A stretch of 64,000 nucleotides of DNA from an uncultured Clostridia bacterium. Lineage in GTDB: Bacteria > Bacillota > Limnochordia > Darwinibacteriales > DTU012. The position numbers and the translations under genes were made by a program. Positions 22,804-31,745 of the stretch are shown here, piece by piece. The notes under the pieces were generated by a model that saw nothing but the letters and a program-made list of their open reading frames with translations, was not told where the DNA came from and searched no databases. The stretch covers positions 130,006 through 194,005 of the forward strand of contig FIZJ01000011.1 in NCBI GenBank assembly GCA_900019385.1. The letters are read 5' to 3'. Every line of letters starts with the position of its first letter. Position 1 is the stretch's first letter.

Positions 22804-24651
22804 TTGGCAGAGAAGACTCTAGAGCAGCGCCTTCGCATATTTTGGGCGGTGATGATCATCATCATCCTGATCATCTGCGGCCGGCTGTGGGAACTTCAGA
22901 TCCGCCGAGGAAGCTATTTCGCCGGCCTGGCCGACGGCAACCGGATGCGCCGGATCCGAGTCATGCCCACCAGAGGTGTGATCTACAGCCGGGACGGCAC
23001 AGAGCTTGTCCGCAGCCGCCCTGCTTTCACCGTGGCTTTGGTGCCGGGCGGGATCCCGCAGAACGCCGAGGAAGTGCTGGAGTACTTAAGCCAGATTCTG
23101 TGCCTTACCAGTGAGGAACTGCAGACCGCAATCGCCAAAGGGCGCCAGAACCTGTACGAACCGGTGCGGATCGCCCGGGATGTGGATTTGAGCACTGTCG
23201 TGGCCATTGAGGAAAACCGGCTGTGGCTGCCGGGGGTTTTTATCGAAGAAGAGTGGGTGCGGGATTACCTTTATCCCAGTTTCGCCAGCCACCTCATCGG
23301 CTATCTGGGTATCGTCAGCGAGCAGGAACTGCAGCAGTTGGGCCCGGGATACGCCAGTTCGGATCTTGTGGGCAAAACCGGGCTGGAAGCCATTTACGAG
23401 CGGGAGCTCAGGGGCGAGCTCGGCTCGGTCACGGTAGAAGTGAACGCTCTGAGCCGGCCGGTGCAGACCGTCAGCTACGTGGAGCCGGTTCCCGGCCACA
23501 GCCTGGTGCTCACCATAGACAAGGAACTGCAGGAGGCTGCCCGTGAAGCATTCATCTCCCATACCGACACTCTCCGCGAGGAGGGCGACCCGCCGTTTAG
23601 AGGGGCGGTGATTGCCCTCGACCCGAAAACCGGTGAAATCCTGGCCATGGTCAGCCTGCCGGATTATGACCCGGCACAGCTTTTGGACGCCAGGCAGCGC
23701 AGCAGCTACTACGCAAGTCTGATCGGAAATGCGCATCGGCCTTTGTTCAACAGGGCGGTGCAAGGCCAATACCGCCCTGGTTCTGCTTTCAAGCCGTTCA
23801 TTGCCGTAGCCATGCTTGAAGAAAAGGTGGTCACTCCCGATCAGGTGTTCAATGCCACCGGCACCAGTGAATCCGGCATTCGGGATTGGGTGATCACACA
23901 GGGGGCGGCGCCCTTTGGCCCGATCACATTTTTCGACGCTCTGGCGGTGTCCAGCAATCACTATTTCGCCGAGTTCGGCAGGCAGGTGGGGATCGACAAG
24001 CTTTCGGTCTGGCTGCGGGAGTTCGGGTTTGGCTCTCCCACCGGGATGATTGGTGTCGCCCAGGAAGCGTCGGGCTTGGTGCCGGACCGGGAATGGAAGC
24101 GGAAGCAGTACGCCTCTTACCCTGTTTATGAACAGGCTTGGTATCCGGCGGAGACAGAACTGCTGTCCATCGGGCAGGGCCCTGTGGATGTGACCCCGAT
24201 TCAGCTGGCTTTGGCTTACAGCGCCATCGCCAACCGGGGTGTGATTTATCAGCCGACAGTGGTGAAACAGATCATCGATCCGGAGGGCCGGGTAGTATAT
24301 GAACACACCCCCACCGTCAAGGCCGCTCTCGATGTGTCCAAAAGCACCTGGGACGCGGTGATCAAGGGTATGGAAGCAGTGATCACCCATCCCCGGGGGA
24401 CAGCCCGGCGAGTGTTCGAGGGTTTCCCCATCCCCATCGCCGGCAAAACCGGAAGCGCGGAAGTGACAGGCCAACCTTCTCACGGCCTGTTCGCCGCTTT
24501 TGCACCAGTGGATGATCCGGAACTGTTGGTGGTTGTGATCGTGGAACACGGCGGCGGCGGGTCCTCCAGCGCGGCACCTATCGCCCGCATGGTGTTCGAG
24601 GCCTATTTTGGCATAGACGGCAGGAATACGATGGGTGAAGGCGAACTGTAA
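22804..24651 (+). CDS. mrdA: Penicillin-binding protein 2 (elongation transpeptidase)
   Basis: A 615-residue class B PBP. It has one transmembrane helix (about 12-30), a pedestal/dimerisation region (about 50-250) and a C-terminal transpeptidase domain. Active-site motifs are SAFK (Ser327 nucleophile, Lys330), SSN, and KTGSA. It cross-links peptidoglycan during side-wall growth together with MreBCD. TTG 22804 follows GAGGTGA at the end of mreD. A rodA gene, the usual glycosyltransferase partner, does not follow here. Confidence 0.95.
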   Translation: MAEKTLEQRLRIFWAVMIIIILIICGRLWELQIRRGSYFAGLADGNRMRRIRVMPTRGVIYSRDGTELVRSRPAFTVALVPGGIPQNAEEVLEYLSQILCLTSEELQTAIAKGRQNLYEPVRIARDVDLSTVVAIEENRLWLPGVFIEEEWVRDYLYPSFASHLIGYLGIVSEQELQQLGPGYASSDLVGKTGLEAIYERELRGELGSVTVEVNALSRPVQTVSYVEPVPGHSLVLTIDKELQEAAREAFISHTDTLREEGDPPFRGAVIALDPKTGEILAMVSLPDYDPAQLLDARQRSSYYASLIGNAHRPLFNRAVQGQYRPGSAFKPFIAVAMLEEKVVTPDQVFNATGTSESGIRDWVITQGAAPFGPITFFDALAVSSNHYFAEFGRQVGIDKLSVWLREFGFGSPTGMIGVAQEASGLVPDREWKRKQYASYPVYEQAWYPAETELLSIGQGPVDVTPIQLALAYSAIANRGVIYQPTVVKQIIDPEGRVVYEHTPTVKAALDVSKSTWDAVIKGMEAVITHPRGTARRVFEGFPIPIAGKTGSAEVTGQPSHGLFAAFAPVDDPELLVVVIVEHGGGGSSSAAPIARMVFEAYFGIDGRNTMGEGEL

Positions 24652-24686
24652 GTGGTGAGGATTGAAAGCCTGAGGAGAGACCCGTA

Positions 24687-25325
24687 ATGAGCAAGGAAGC
24701 ATGTATCATCAAAGGTACCAAACACGGACTATCGATTTTGATTCCCAGCGGGCTGGATTTTTCGGAAGTACTGGCACAACTGCGGGCACGGCTGGCTTCG
24801 GCTCAAGCTTTCTTTTCCGGTGCGACAGTGTATGTTTCAGCAGCAGATCGGGAGCTGAAACCAGAGGAAAAGCGGCTGTTAGAGCAAACAGTGGAAGAAT
24901 TCGGCATGGTGATCAGCGAAGGCAAGGTTCCGGAACCGCAAACTCAAGCGGTGGAGCGCAGAGAGGATTCGCGAAGCGAGGACGGCGAAAACACTCTGCT
25001 GGTGCGCCGCACCATCCGTTCCGGCCAGCGCATCTGGTATGATGGAAATGTGGTTATTATCGGTGATGTGAACCCGGGAGCGGAAGTGGTCTGCACCGGA
25101 GATATCCTGGTGCTCGGCTGCCTCCGGGGAGTCGCCCATGCCGGGTGCAACGGCAATGTCAGCGCTACAGTGTTTGCTTTCCGCCTGGAACCGACCCAAC
25201 TGCGCATCGCCAGCTACATATCACGCTCCCCTGATGAAAAAATGCCTAAACCGCTTGAACCGGAAATAGCGCGTGTTTGTGACAACGTGATTCAGATTAG
25301 TGCTTACCAGAGCAGTCAGAGTTGA
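24687..25325 (+). CDS. minC: Septum-site determining protein MinC
   Basis: A 212-residue inhibitor of FtsZ polymerisation. The N-terminal domain (about 1-80) is joined by a charged linker to the C-terminal beta-helix domain. That domain carries the RSGQRIWYDGNVVIIGDVN signature, with the GxxVxCxGDI motif next to it, and binds MinD. It precedes minD by 23 bases in the usual minCDE order, downstream of the mre genes. Confidence 0.94.
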   Translation: MSKEACIIKGTKHGLSILIPSGLDFSEVLAQLRARLASAQAFFSGATVYVSAADRELKPEEKRLLEQTVEEFGMVISEGKVPEPQTQAVERREDSRSEDGENTLLVRRTIRSGQRIWYDGNVVIIGDVNPGAEVVCTGDILVLGCLRGVAHAGCNGNVSATVFAFRLEPTQLRIASYISRSPDEKMPKPLEPEIARVCDNVIQISAYQSSQS

Positions 25326-25348
25326 GGGTAACTAGGGGAGGTGTTTCC

Positions 25349-26152
25349 ATGGGAAAATCCATTGTGGTAACAAGCGGCAAAGGTGGTGTCGGCAAGACGA
25401 CCGCTGCGGCCAACATCGGGACAGGGTTGGCTCAGATCGGAAAGAGAGTGTGTTTGGTTGATGCCGATATCGGGCTGCGCAACCTGGATGTGGTCATGGG
25501 ATTGGAGAACCGGATTGTTTACGACTTGATCGATGTGGTCGAAGGGCACTGCCGGGTGCGTTCAGCTTTGATCAAGGACAAGCGATTCGACAACCTGTTC
25601 CTGCTTCCGGCGGCTCAGACCCGGGAAAAGGACGCGGTCAAGCCGGAACAGATGAAAGCGCTGGTCGACGAATTGAAGAAGGAGTTTGACTATGTGCTGG
25701 TGGACTGCCCTGCCGGCATTGAACAGGGATTCAAGAATGCCATTGCCGGCGCGGACATGGCGATTATCGTCACCACACCGGAGGTTTCGGCGGTAAGAGA
25801 CGCAGACCGCATTGTGGGTTTGCTGGAGGCAAGCGAGTTGTATGAGCCTCAGCTGATCATCAACCGGATCCGCCCCGACATGATCCGCAAAGGGGATATG
25901 ATGACCACGGAGGATGTCATTGACATCCTGGCTATCAAACTGTTGGGCATAGTCCCAGATGACGAGAGCATAATCGTATCCACCAACCGGGGAGAACCGG
26001 CTGTCCTGGACAAAAAATCTCTGTCGGGCCAGGCGTTCCGCAATATCGTCCGTCGGTTGGAAGGGGCATCCGTCCCGTTCCTGCCGTTGGAAGAAACCTC
26101 CAGGTTCAAACGATTGCTGCGCCTGTTCAACCTTTCCGGCAGTAAAAGTTAG
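25349..26152 (+). CDS. minD: Septum-site determining ATPase MinD
   Basis: A 267-residue ParA/MinD ATPase. The deviant Walker A motif KGGVGKTT contains Lys11 and Lys16, and DADIGLRNLD follows. The C-terminal FKRLLRLF segment is the expected amphipathic membrane-targeting helix. It recruits MinC to the membrane away from midcell. ATG 25349 follows GGGGAGGTG; an upstream start at 25322 would add nine untypical residues. Confidence 0.97.
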   Translation: MGKSIVVTSGKGGVGKTTAAANIGTGLAQIGKRVCLVDADIGLRNLDVVMGLENRIVYDLIDVVEGHCRVRSALIKDKRFDNLFLLPAAQTREKDAVKPEQMKALVDELKKEFDYVLVDCPAGIEQGFKNAIAGADMAIIVTTPEVSAVRDADRIVGLLEASELYEPQLIINRIRPDMIRKGDMMTTEDVIDILAIKLLGIVPDDESIIVSTNRGEPAVLDKKSLSGQAFRNIVRRLEGASVPFLPLEETSRFKRLLRLFNLSGSKS

Positions 26153-26163
26153 GAGGGTCGGCC

Positions 26164-26427
26164 GTGTTAGAATGGTTGTCAAGGTTGTTTGGTAGCGCGG
26201 AACACAGTAAGGACAAGGCTAAAGAACGGCTGCGCCTGGTTTTGGTTCAAGATCGGGCGACACTCGCCCCCGGTCTGCTGGATGCCTTGAAGGAAGAAAT
26301 GATCAATGTGCTGTCCAAATACATGGAAATCGATGTGCAAGGCCTTGAGGTAAACTTGGAGAGCAGCGACGATCAGGTGGCGCTGGTGGCCAACATCCCT
26401 GTGCGAAACGTGAAGCGGAAAGTATAA
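26164..26427 (+). CDS. minE: Cell division topological specificity factor MinE
   Basis: An 87-residue MinE. The N-terminal amphipathic helix (MLEWLSRLFG) and the MinD-contact region RLRLVLVQDRATLAPGLL are evident, followed by the dimerisation domain. GTG 26164 follows GGAGGG. Its presence means Min placement here probably works by MinE-driven oscillation rather than through DivIVA alone. Confidence 0.94.
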   Translation: MLEWLSRLFGSAEHSKDKAKERLRLVLVQDRATLAPGLLDALKEEMINVLSKYMEIDVQGLEVNLESSDDQVALVANIPVRNVKRKV

Positions 26428-26492
26428 CTTTTCCCGTTCTGAATCGCTCCCGCGGCTAATATATTTTTACAAAAGCCGAGGGAGGTGAAGCA

Positions 26493-26735
26493 ATGGCCGC
26501 CCGTTCGCCCAACGGCATGATCACAGCGGTCCTGCTCTTTGTGATCATTGGCCTGATCTCTGAAAGCCAGCTTCCATTCGGAGCAGAAGTCGCCAGGTAT
26601 TTGGAGTTTGTTTTGACCACCGATTTTGATCTGCACTTTGCCACCAAACCTATAGAGCAGCTGCGGCAGGCCTTTGCAGATTTTGACCTTGCGGTTCTGA
26701 CGCAGGCGCTGCCCCGTGTGCCAACGGGTTGGTGA
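26493..26735 (+). CDS. Short membrane protein in the spoIVFA position (possible truncated SpoIVFA)
   Basis: An 80-residue protein with one hydrophobic segment (about 9-23) and an outward-facing tail with FVLTTDFDLHF. It starts at ATG 26493 behind a strong GGGAGGTGA. In related genomes this slot between the min genes and spoIVFB holds spoIVFA, a membrane-anchored M23/LytM-type protein. The membrane helix and the TTD-containing spacer resemble the start of such proteins, but no M23 domain follows: the frame ends, and the M50 protease begins four bases later. It may be a minimal SpoIVFA or an unrelated protein. The assignment rests on position and weak resemblance. Confidence 0.6.
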   Translation: MAARSPNGMITAVLLFVIIGLISESQLPFGAEVARYLEFVLTTDFDLHFATKPIEQLRQAFADFDLAVLTQALPRVPTGW

Positions 26736-26739
26736 GCCT

Positions 26740-27639
26740 ATGAAAGTCGGCTCGTTTTGGGGGATTGTATTCAAAGTCAATCCCTTTTTTTTGATGCTGC
26801 TTGTGCCGGCCGCGATCAGCGGACAGCTGCTGCCGGCGCTGACGCTTTTCATGATTGTCCTATTCCATGAACTGGCTCATACTGCCGCCGCAGCCGCCTG
26901 TGGGCTGCGGGTTGTTGAGGTGGAACTGCTTCCCTTTGGTGGTGTCGCCCGCATGGACAACCTGCTCGAGTTCAACCCCAGGGTGGAACTGCTGGTAGCC
27001 CTGGCGGGGCCCGCTAGCAATCTTCTCCTGTTGGCCGCGCTCTGGATCGGCCGGGCGCACAGCTTGCTCGATCCCGACTGGTTTTTGTTCTTGGCCAGGG
27101 CAAACGTGCTGATGGCCGCCTTTAACCTTCTGCCGGGGCTGCCCCTGGACGGAGGGCGCGTTTTGCGGAGCCGCTTGATCTACTGCTGCGGTTTGCAGGA
27201 AGCCACGGTAAAGTCTGCCAGGATGGGCCAGTTTTTGGGCATTGGGCTGGTGGTGTTGGGCCTGGCCGGCGGCTTGGCCTCCCGGAACGCCGGCGGTGTT
27301 TTCCCAGCGGCAGTTGGAGTTTTCCTTTACTTTGAGGCAAGAAGGGAAGCTGCTCAGGCTAAGTTTGTGTTCCTGCGCTTTTTAACCCAAAAGCAGCTGC
27401 AGCTAAAGCTGAGAAAGGTGATTCCCGCCAAAGGGCTGGTCGCCACCGGCGAAACCACTTTGGGAGAAGTCCTGCGCCATATCACGCCTGCATACTGTCA
27501 CATGGTGTGGGTGGTCGATTCCCAGGGCAGGCCGGTTGGAGTCCTGTCTGAGCTGGAATTGATCGAGGGCTTGCTGGAACAAGGGATTCATGGTAAACTT
27601 ATAAAATTGATTAAGCGACGTTTTTGGCCGCCGGAATGA
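26740..27639 (+). CDS. spoIVFB: SpoIVFB-like M50 intramembrane zinc protease
   Basis: A 299-residue site-2 protease. HELAH at residues 43-47 supplies two zinc histidines and the catalytic glutamate, and Asp137 in the NLLPGLPLDGGR motif is the third ligand. About five to six transmembrane helices are followed by a C-terminal CBS-like domain. In sporulation SpoIVFB cleaves pro-sigma-K in the mother cell. ATG 26740 gives the usual short N-terminus. The gene follows the short membrane protein that may be its regulator. Confidence 0.9.
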   Translation: MKVGSFWGIVFKVNPFFLMLLVPAAISGQLLPALTLFMIVLFHELAHTAAAAACGLRVVEVELLPFGGVARMDNLLEFNPRVELLVALAGPASNLLLLAALWIGRAHSLLDPDWFLFLARANVLMAAFNLLPGLPLDGGRVLRSRLIYCCGLQEATVKSARMGQFLGIGLVVLGLAGGLASRNAGGVFPAAVGVFLYFEARREAAQAKFVFLRFLTQKQLQLKLRKVIPAKGLVATGETTLGEVLRHITPAYCHMVWVVDSQGRPVGVLSELELIEGLLEQGIHGKLIKLIKRRFWPPE

Positions 27640-27664
27640 GCGGCGGTTGTGAGAGGTGTCAAAA

Positions 27665-29524
27665 ATGAAACAAGAATTGCTGAGGATTCTGCCGGAAGTG
27701 TCCAAACCGGCTCGCTATACAAACCAAGAACTGCATGCAGTCCACAAGGACTGGGAGCGGACAGCGGTGCGCATGGCCCTGGCTTTTCCCGATACTTATG
27801 AGATCGGGATGGGCAACCTGGGCTTCAAGATACTGTATCATATCATCAATCAGCGCCCGGACGCACTGGCGGAACGGGTGTACATGCCCTGGGTGGATAT
27901 GCAGCAGAAGATGAAGGAACAGGACCTGCCCCTGACCGCTTTGGAATCAGGGAAGCCTCTGGCTGATTTTGATATTGTCGGCTTTACCCTCCAGTATGAG
28001 CTCAGCTTCAGCAACATCGTCAAAATGCTCGATCTGGCCGGGATTCCACGCTTAAGCGCGGAAAGAGGGAGCAGCGACCCTCTGGTGATCGCCGGGGGCC
28101 CCTGCGCCTACAACCCGGAACCGCTGGCTGATTTCCTTGATTGTGTCGTCTTGGGCGACGGGGAAGAGGTCATCAATGAGCTTTTGGATCTGGTCAAGCA
28201 CTGCAAGGAGCAGGGCATTGGTCGGCAGGCGGCGCTTTTGAAGCTGGCGCAGATTCCAGGGGTCTATGTGCCCCGGTTTTATGAAATAAAGTATACAGAT
28301 CAGGGAACGATCAAAACGATCTTGAAGACCGAGGACTCAGCGCCGGATCGGATTCAAAAGCGCGTCGTCGCTGATTTGGATCAAGCGCCGTTCCCCGACA
28401 CGATGGTTGTGCCTTATCTGCAGACGGTGCACGACCGGGTGATGGTGGAAGTGATGCGCGGCTGCACTCGGGGCTGCCGGTTTTGCCAGGCCGGCATGAT
28501 ATACCGGCCGGTGCGGGAACGCAGTGTGGAGACTGTGAAAAAACAGGCGCTTGAACTCTTGGACAAAACCGGGTATGAGCAGGTATCCCTCACTTCATTG
28601 TCCACCGGCGACTACAGCAAAGTGGAGCGCCTGGTGACGGAACTGGCGGCCGAATGCCGCATGCGGGGCGTTTCCGTATCCCTGCCATCCCTCAGAGTCG
28701 ATTCCTTTTCCGTGAAGCTGGCTGAGGAAATCGAGAAGTTCAAAAAGACAGGGCTTACATTTGCCCCGGAGGCTGGCACTCAGCGCTTGCGGGATGTGAT
28801 CAACAAAAACGTTCGGGAAGAGGACCTCTACGAGGCGGTGGAGGCGGCTTTCTCCTCCGGCTGGCACCTGATCAAGCTGTATTTCATGATCGGGCTGCCC
28901 ACTGAGACTTACGAGGATTTGGACGGGATAGCCGCTTTGGCCAGAAATGTGCTGGAGATCGGCAGGCGCTCTATGCCCACAAGCGGAAAGCGGCCGACGG
29001 TCAACATCAGCGTCGCTTCGTTTGTGCCCAAACCAGGCACTCCCTTCCAATGGGAAGCGTTCAACGATCAAGAAGTCCTCTTGGCCAAGTTCAGCTATCT
29101 GCGGAAGCGTTTGAAACACCCAGGGATTAAATTCAACACCCACGACGTGCGCACCAGTTACCTGGAAGCCGTGTTCTCCCGCGGGGATCGCCGGCTGGGC
29201 AGAGTGCTGGCCCGGGCTGTGGATTTGGGATGTCAGTTTGACGGGTGGAACGAGCACTTCCGCTATGACCTCTGGATGCAGGCATTTCGAGATGCGTGTG
29301 TCGACAGTGAATTCTACGCCTACCGCAGGCGCGGGGCGGATGAGATCCTGCCGTGGGAACATCTCTTAAGCGGTGTCAGCAAGAAGTTCCTCTGGCTGGA
29401 GCGGGAACGGGCCTATCAGGGCATCACTACCGACGACTGCCGCTTCAGTGGGTGCACCGGCTGCCGCGTGTGCCAGGATCTGGGCGTTGCCAACAGGCTG
29501 CAGGGCGGTGAACAGATTGAGTAA
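27665..29524 (+). CDS. Radical SAM protein, TIGR03960-type (partner of DUF2344)
   Basis: A 619-residue protein with an N-terminal B12-binding-like fold (about 1-230) and a radical SAM core with the cluster motif CTRGCRFC (Cys267, Cys271, Cys274). A C-terminal Cys-rich stretch near the end (CRFSGCTGCRVC) may bind an additional cluster or metal. The family is usually followed, as here, by a DUF2344 protein and RNase G. The reaction is unknown; a role in RNA or ribosome modification is suggested only by the neighbours. ATG 27665 follows GAGAGGTG; a GTG at 27656 is less well placed. Confidence 0.88.
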   Translation: MKQELLRILPEVSKPARYTNQELHAVHKDWERTAVRMALAFPDTYEIGMGNLGFKILYHIINQRPDALAERVYMPWVDMQQKMKEQDLPLTALESGKPLADFDIVGFTLQYELSFSNIVKMLDLAGIPRLSAERGSSDPLVIAGGPCAYNPEPLADFLDCVVLGDGEEVINELLDLVKHCKEQGIGRQAALLKLAQIPGVYVPRFYEIKYTDQGTIKTILKTEDSAPDRIQKRVVADLDQAPFPDTMVVPYLQTVHDRVMVEVMRGCTRGCRFCQAGMIYRPVRERSVETVKKQALELLDKTGYEQVSLTSLSTGDYSKVERLVTELAAECRMRGVSVSLPSLRVDSFSVKLAEEIEKFKKTGLTFAPEAGTQRLRDVINKNVREEDLYEAVEAAFSSGWHLIKLYFMIGLPTETYEDLDGIAALARNVLEIGRRSMPTSGKRPTVNISVASFVPKPGTPFQWEAFNDQEVLLAKFSYLRKRLKHPGIKFNTHDVRTSYLEAVFSRGDRRLGRVLARAVDLGCQFDGWNEHFRYDLWMQAFRDACVDSEFYAYRRRGADEILPWEHLLSGVSKKFLWLERERAYQGITTDDCRFSGCTGCRVCQDLGVANRLQGGEQIE

Positions 29525-30182
29525 AAATGTGCGCTTGCGTTTCAGTGTTGGTGAACCGGGAAGATTCATCTCGCATCTAGACGTGCTCCGCCTGATGAGC
29601 AGAGCGGTGCGCCGGGCAGGGCTTCCCATCGCCTATTCCCAGGGTTTCAGCCCCACACCTAGACTGGCCTTCGCTTCGTCGCTGCCGGTCGGTGTGACCA
29701 GCGCGGCGGAGTATGTCGATCTACAATTGAACACTCCCGTGGAATGGGAACAGGTGAAAAACCGGTTGAACGATGTTTTGCCCGACGGGTTCCGGATCCT
29801 GGCCGGTGCTGCCCTGCCTGAAAAGTATCCACCCCTGATGTCTTTGATCACCACCGCCCGGTATCAGATCAAAGTACTGGGGGAGGCGCCTGATCTGGAA
29901 AAAAAGACTGCCGATCTCACAGCCAGCGGGCAGATTTTGGCATCGGTCAAGCGAAAAAATAAAGAAGAGCAGGTGGACGTTCGCGGCTTGATTGATTCCT
30001 TGGCTTATGATCCGCTGCAGCGCCTCATTGAGCTGCAGTGCGCCAGCGGCGTGCAGGCAAACCTTAGGCCAATGGATCTCCTGCCCCTGTTGGGGCTGGA
30101 ACTTCGAGATGTTTTGATCCACAGGACGGATCTGCTGATCAAGGCCGGCGCCGGCAGACTACTGACGCCGTTCGATGTTTAA
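29517..30182 (+). CDS. DUF2344 (TIGR03936) protein
   Basis: A 221-residue protein whose N-terminus (LRFSVGEPGRFISHLDVLR and AYSQGFSPTPRL) matches the DUF2344 family. Function unknown. It is almost always encoded next to the radical SAM protein upstream, and in some species the two are fused, which suggests one enzyme system. TTG 29517 lies inside the last codons of the radical SAM gene (8-base overlap) and follows GGCGGTG at six bases. The overlap implies coupled translation and a fixed ratio. Confidence 0.85.
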   Translation: MSKNVRLRFSVGEPGRFISHLDVLRLMSRAVRRAGLPIAYSQGFSPTPRLAFASSLPVGVTSAAEYVDLQLNTPVEWEQVKNRLNDVLPDGFRILAGAALPEKYPPLMSLITTARYQIKVLGEAPDLEKKTADLTASGQILASVKRKNKEEQVDVRGLIDSLAYDPLQRLIELQCASGVQANLRPMDLLPLLGLELRDVLIHRTDLLIKAGAGRLLTPFDV

Positions 30183-30197
30183 AGGGGAAAAGAACCT

Positions 30198-31634
30198 ATG
30201 TTGAGGAAGGTTGTCATATCTTCGTTTTTGAATCAAGTGCTGGTTGGTATTGTCGAAAACGGCCGACTGGCGGAGTTTTTCATGGAAAGGGACGAGACCA
30301 GCCGAATTGTGGGCAATATTTACAAGGGCAAAGTTGAAAATGTCCTGCCGGGGATGGCGGCGGCGTTTGTGGATCTGGGGCTGGAGCGGAACGGATTCTT
30401 GTATGTCGCCGATCTGCCGGGAGAAAGGGATCGGCCCATCAATGAACTGGTGAAAAAAGGGCAGGAGATCCTGGTGCAGGTGGCAAAAGAACCGGAAGGC
30501 TCGAAAGGCCCCAGGGTCGAGGCGAACATTTCACTGCCGGGCCGGTTTATGGTCCTGATGCCCCAAGAGGACACCATCGGTGTTTCCCGCCAGATCCCCG
30601 ATCCCCAGGAGCGGAGCCGGCTGCGGGAACTGGCCGGGCAGCTCAAGCCGGAGGGAATGGGTTTGATCGTGAGAACGGCAGCCTGCGGCCGTTCCGCGAA
30701 AGAATTGGAAGAAGAGCGGAACAAGCTTGTGAAATTGTGGCGGCAGATCGAGAAACAAGGCCGCAAGCGCTCGGCACCGGCCCTGCTCTACCGCGATCAC
30801 GATCTGATCTACCGCATCATGCGGGACGTTGTCACCGACGATACTCAGGCAATTATCGTCGATCAGCCCTGGATCTATGACCGGATCATCGATATCCGCT
30901 CCAAACTGCATATTTCGCCGTCGATCAAAGTGGATCTGTACCAAGGCGAGGTGGCTTTGTTCGATCAGCTGGGCCTGTCCCGGGATTTGGAGAAAGCTAC
31001 GCACAAACGGGTTTGGCTGAACAGCGGCGGCTATTTGATCATTGATCAGACAGAAGCCCTGGTCAGCATTGACGTCAACACCGGCAGATACACCGGCAGC
31101 AAAAACTTGGCGGAAACGGTGCTGCGCACAAACCTGGAAGCGGCCCATGAGATTGCCAAGCAGCTCAGGCTGCGGAACATCGGCGGAATTGTGATTATCG
31201 ATTTCATAGACATGGAGAGCGCTCGTGACCGCCAGCTGGTCCTGGACGCCCTCACCAAAGCGTTGGCTGCCGATAAAACCAAGAGCCATGTCTTGGGCTT
31301 TACCCAGTTGGGTTTGGTGGAAATGACCAGAAAGAAAGCTAAGACCAGGCTGAGCCATTTACTGGAAACACCCTGCCCCCAGTGCGGCGGCGCCGGAAGT
31401 GTTCTGTCCTGCGACACAATCGCCATCAACACTGCCCAGAAGATTTACTCCACGGCCAGGGAGCCCGGTGTGAAATCGGTTCATGTGTCCTGCCATCCTT
31501 TGGTGGCTGCGGTTTTGATCGGCAAGAACCGCGAGAATCTCAGGTTGATGCGGAAACAGACGGGGAAAAAGATCACCATAACCGGCTGCGAGGAGTTTGA
31601 GCTGGATTATGTTGAAATCAGCTGTCAGCGTTGA
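30198..31634 (+). CDS. rng: Ribonuclease G/E
   Basis: A 478-residue endoribonuclease involved in rRNA and mRNA maturation. An N-terminal S1-type RNA-binding domain (about 35-120) is followed by the RNase H-like and DNase I-like catalytic core, with likely catalytic Asp292 (in SIDVNTG) and Asp335 (in IIDFIDM). The zinc-link CPQC motif is at Cys393/Cys396, consistent with the tetrameric or dimeric family. The short C-terminus, without an RNase E scaffold, makes it RNase G-like. The rplU promoter overlaps its stop codon. Confidence 0.95.
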   Translation: MLRKVVISSFLNQVLVGIVENGRLAEFFMERDETSRIVGNIYKGKVENVLPGMAAAFVDLGLERNGFLYVADLPGERDRPINELVKKGQEILVQVAKEPEGSKGPRVEANISLPGRFMVLMPQEDTIGVSRQIPDPQERSRLRELAGQLKPEGMGLIVRTAACGRSAKELEEERNKLVKLWRQIEKQGRKRSAPALLYRDHDLIYRIMRDVVTDDTQAIIVDQPWIYDRIIDIRSKLHISPSIKVDLYQGEVALFDQLGLSRDLEKATHKRVWLNSGGYLIIDQTEALVSIDVNTGRYTGSKNLAETVLRTNLEAAHEIAKQLRLRNIGGIVIIDFIDMESARDRQLVLDALTKALAADKTKSHVLGFTQLGLVEMTRKKAKTRLSHLLETPCPQCGGAGSVLSCDTIAINTAQKIYSTAREPGVKSVHVSCHPLVAAVLIGKNRENLRLMRKQTGKKITITGCEEFELDYVEISCQR

Positions 31635-31659
31635 CAAGTGCACTTTTGGGTGCTAAAAT
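31631..31659 (+). promoter_or_regulatory. Promoter of the rplU-prp-rpmA operon
   Basis: Perfect TTGACA at 31631-31636, 17-base spacer, TAAAAT at 31654-31659. The -35 overlaps the rng stop codon, so the ribosomal protein genes have their own strong start site. Confidence 0.85.
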
Positions 31660-31665
31660 GAATAA

Positions 31666-31745
31666 GCGGGTTTGCATCCGTTGTGAAACCGCGCGGCACA
31701 GGCTTTTCTAAACACGGTTGTGTGCCTGGAGCCGGCGAGTCCGAG
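31666..31745 (+). ncRNA. Structured 5' leader of rplU (L21 leader-like)
   Basis: The roughly 95-base untranslated region contains GCGGGTTT/AAACCGC (31666-31673 with 31686-31692, one bulge) and GGCACA/TGTGCC (31695-31700 with 31721-31726). CAGGC/GCCTG in the same region offers a competing pair. Firmicute L21 operons commonly carry an autoregulatory leader at this position. I cannot score it against the Rfam L21 model, so it is called by position and pairing only. Confidence 0.5.

Noticed and set aside
23086-24702. A 538-codon open frame on the minus strand opposite mrdA
   Set aside because: It mirrors the codon pattern of the well-supported PBP2 gene, has no ribosome site or recognisable domain, and its composition (rich in His, Arg, Gly) is that of an antisense shadow.
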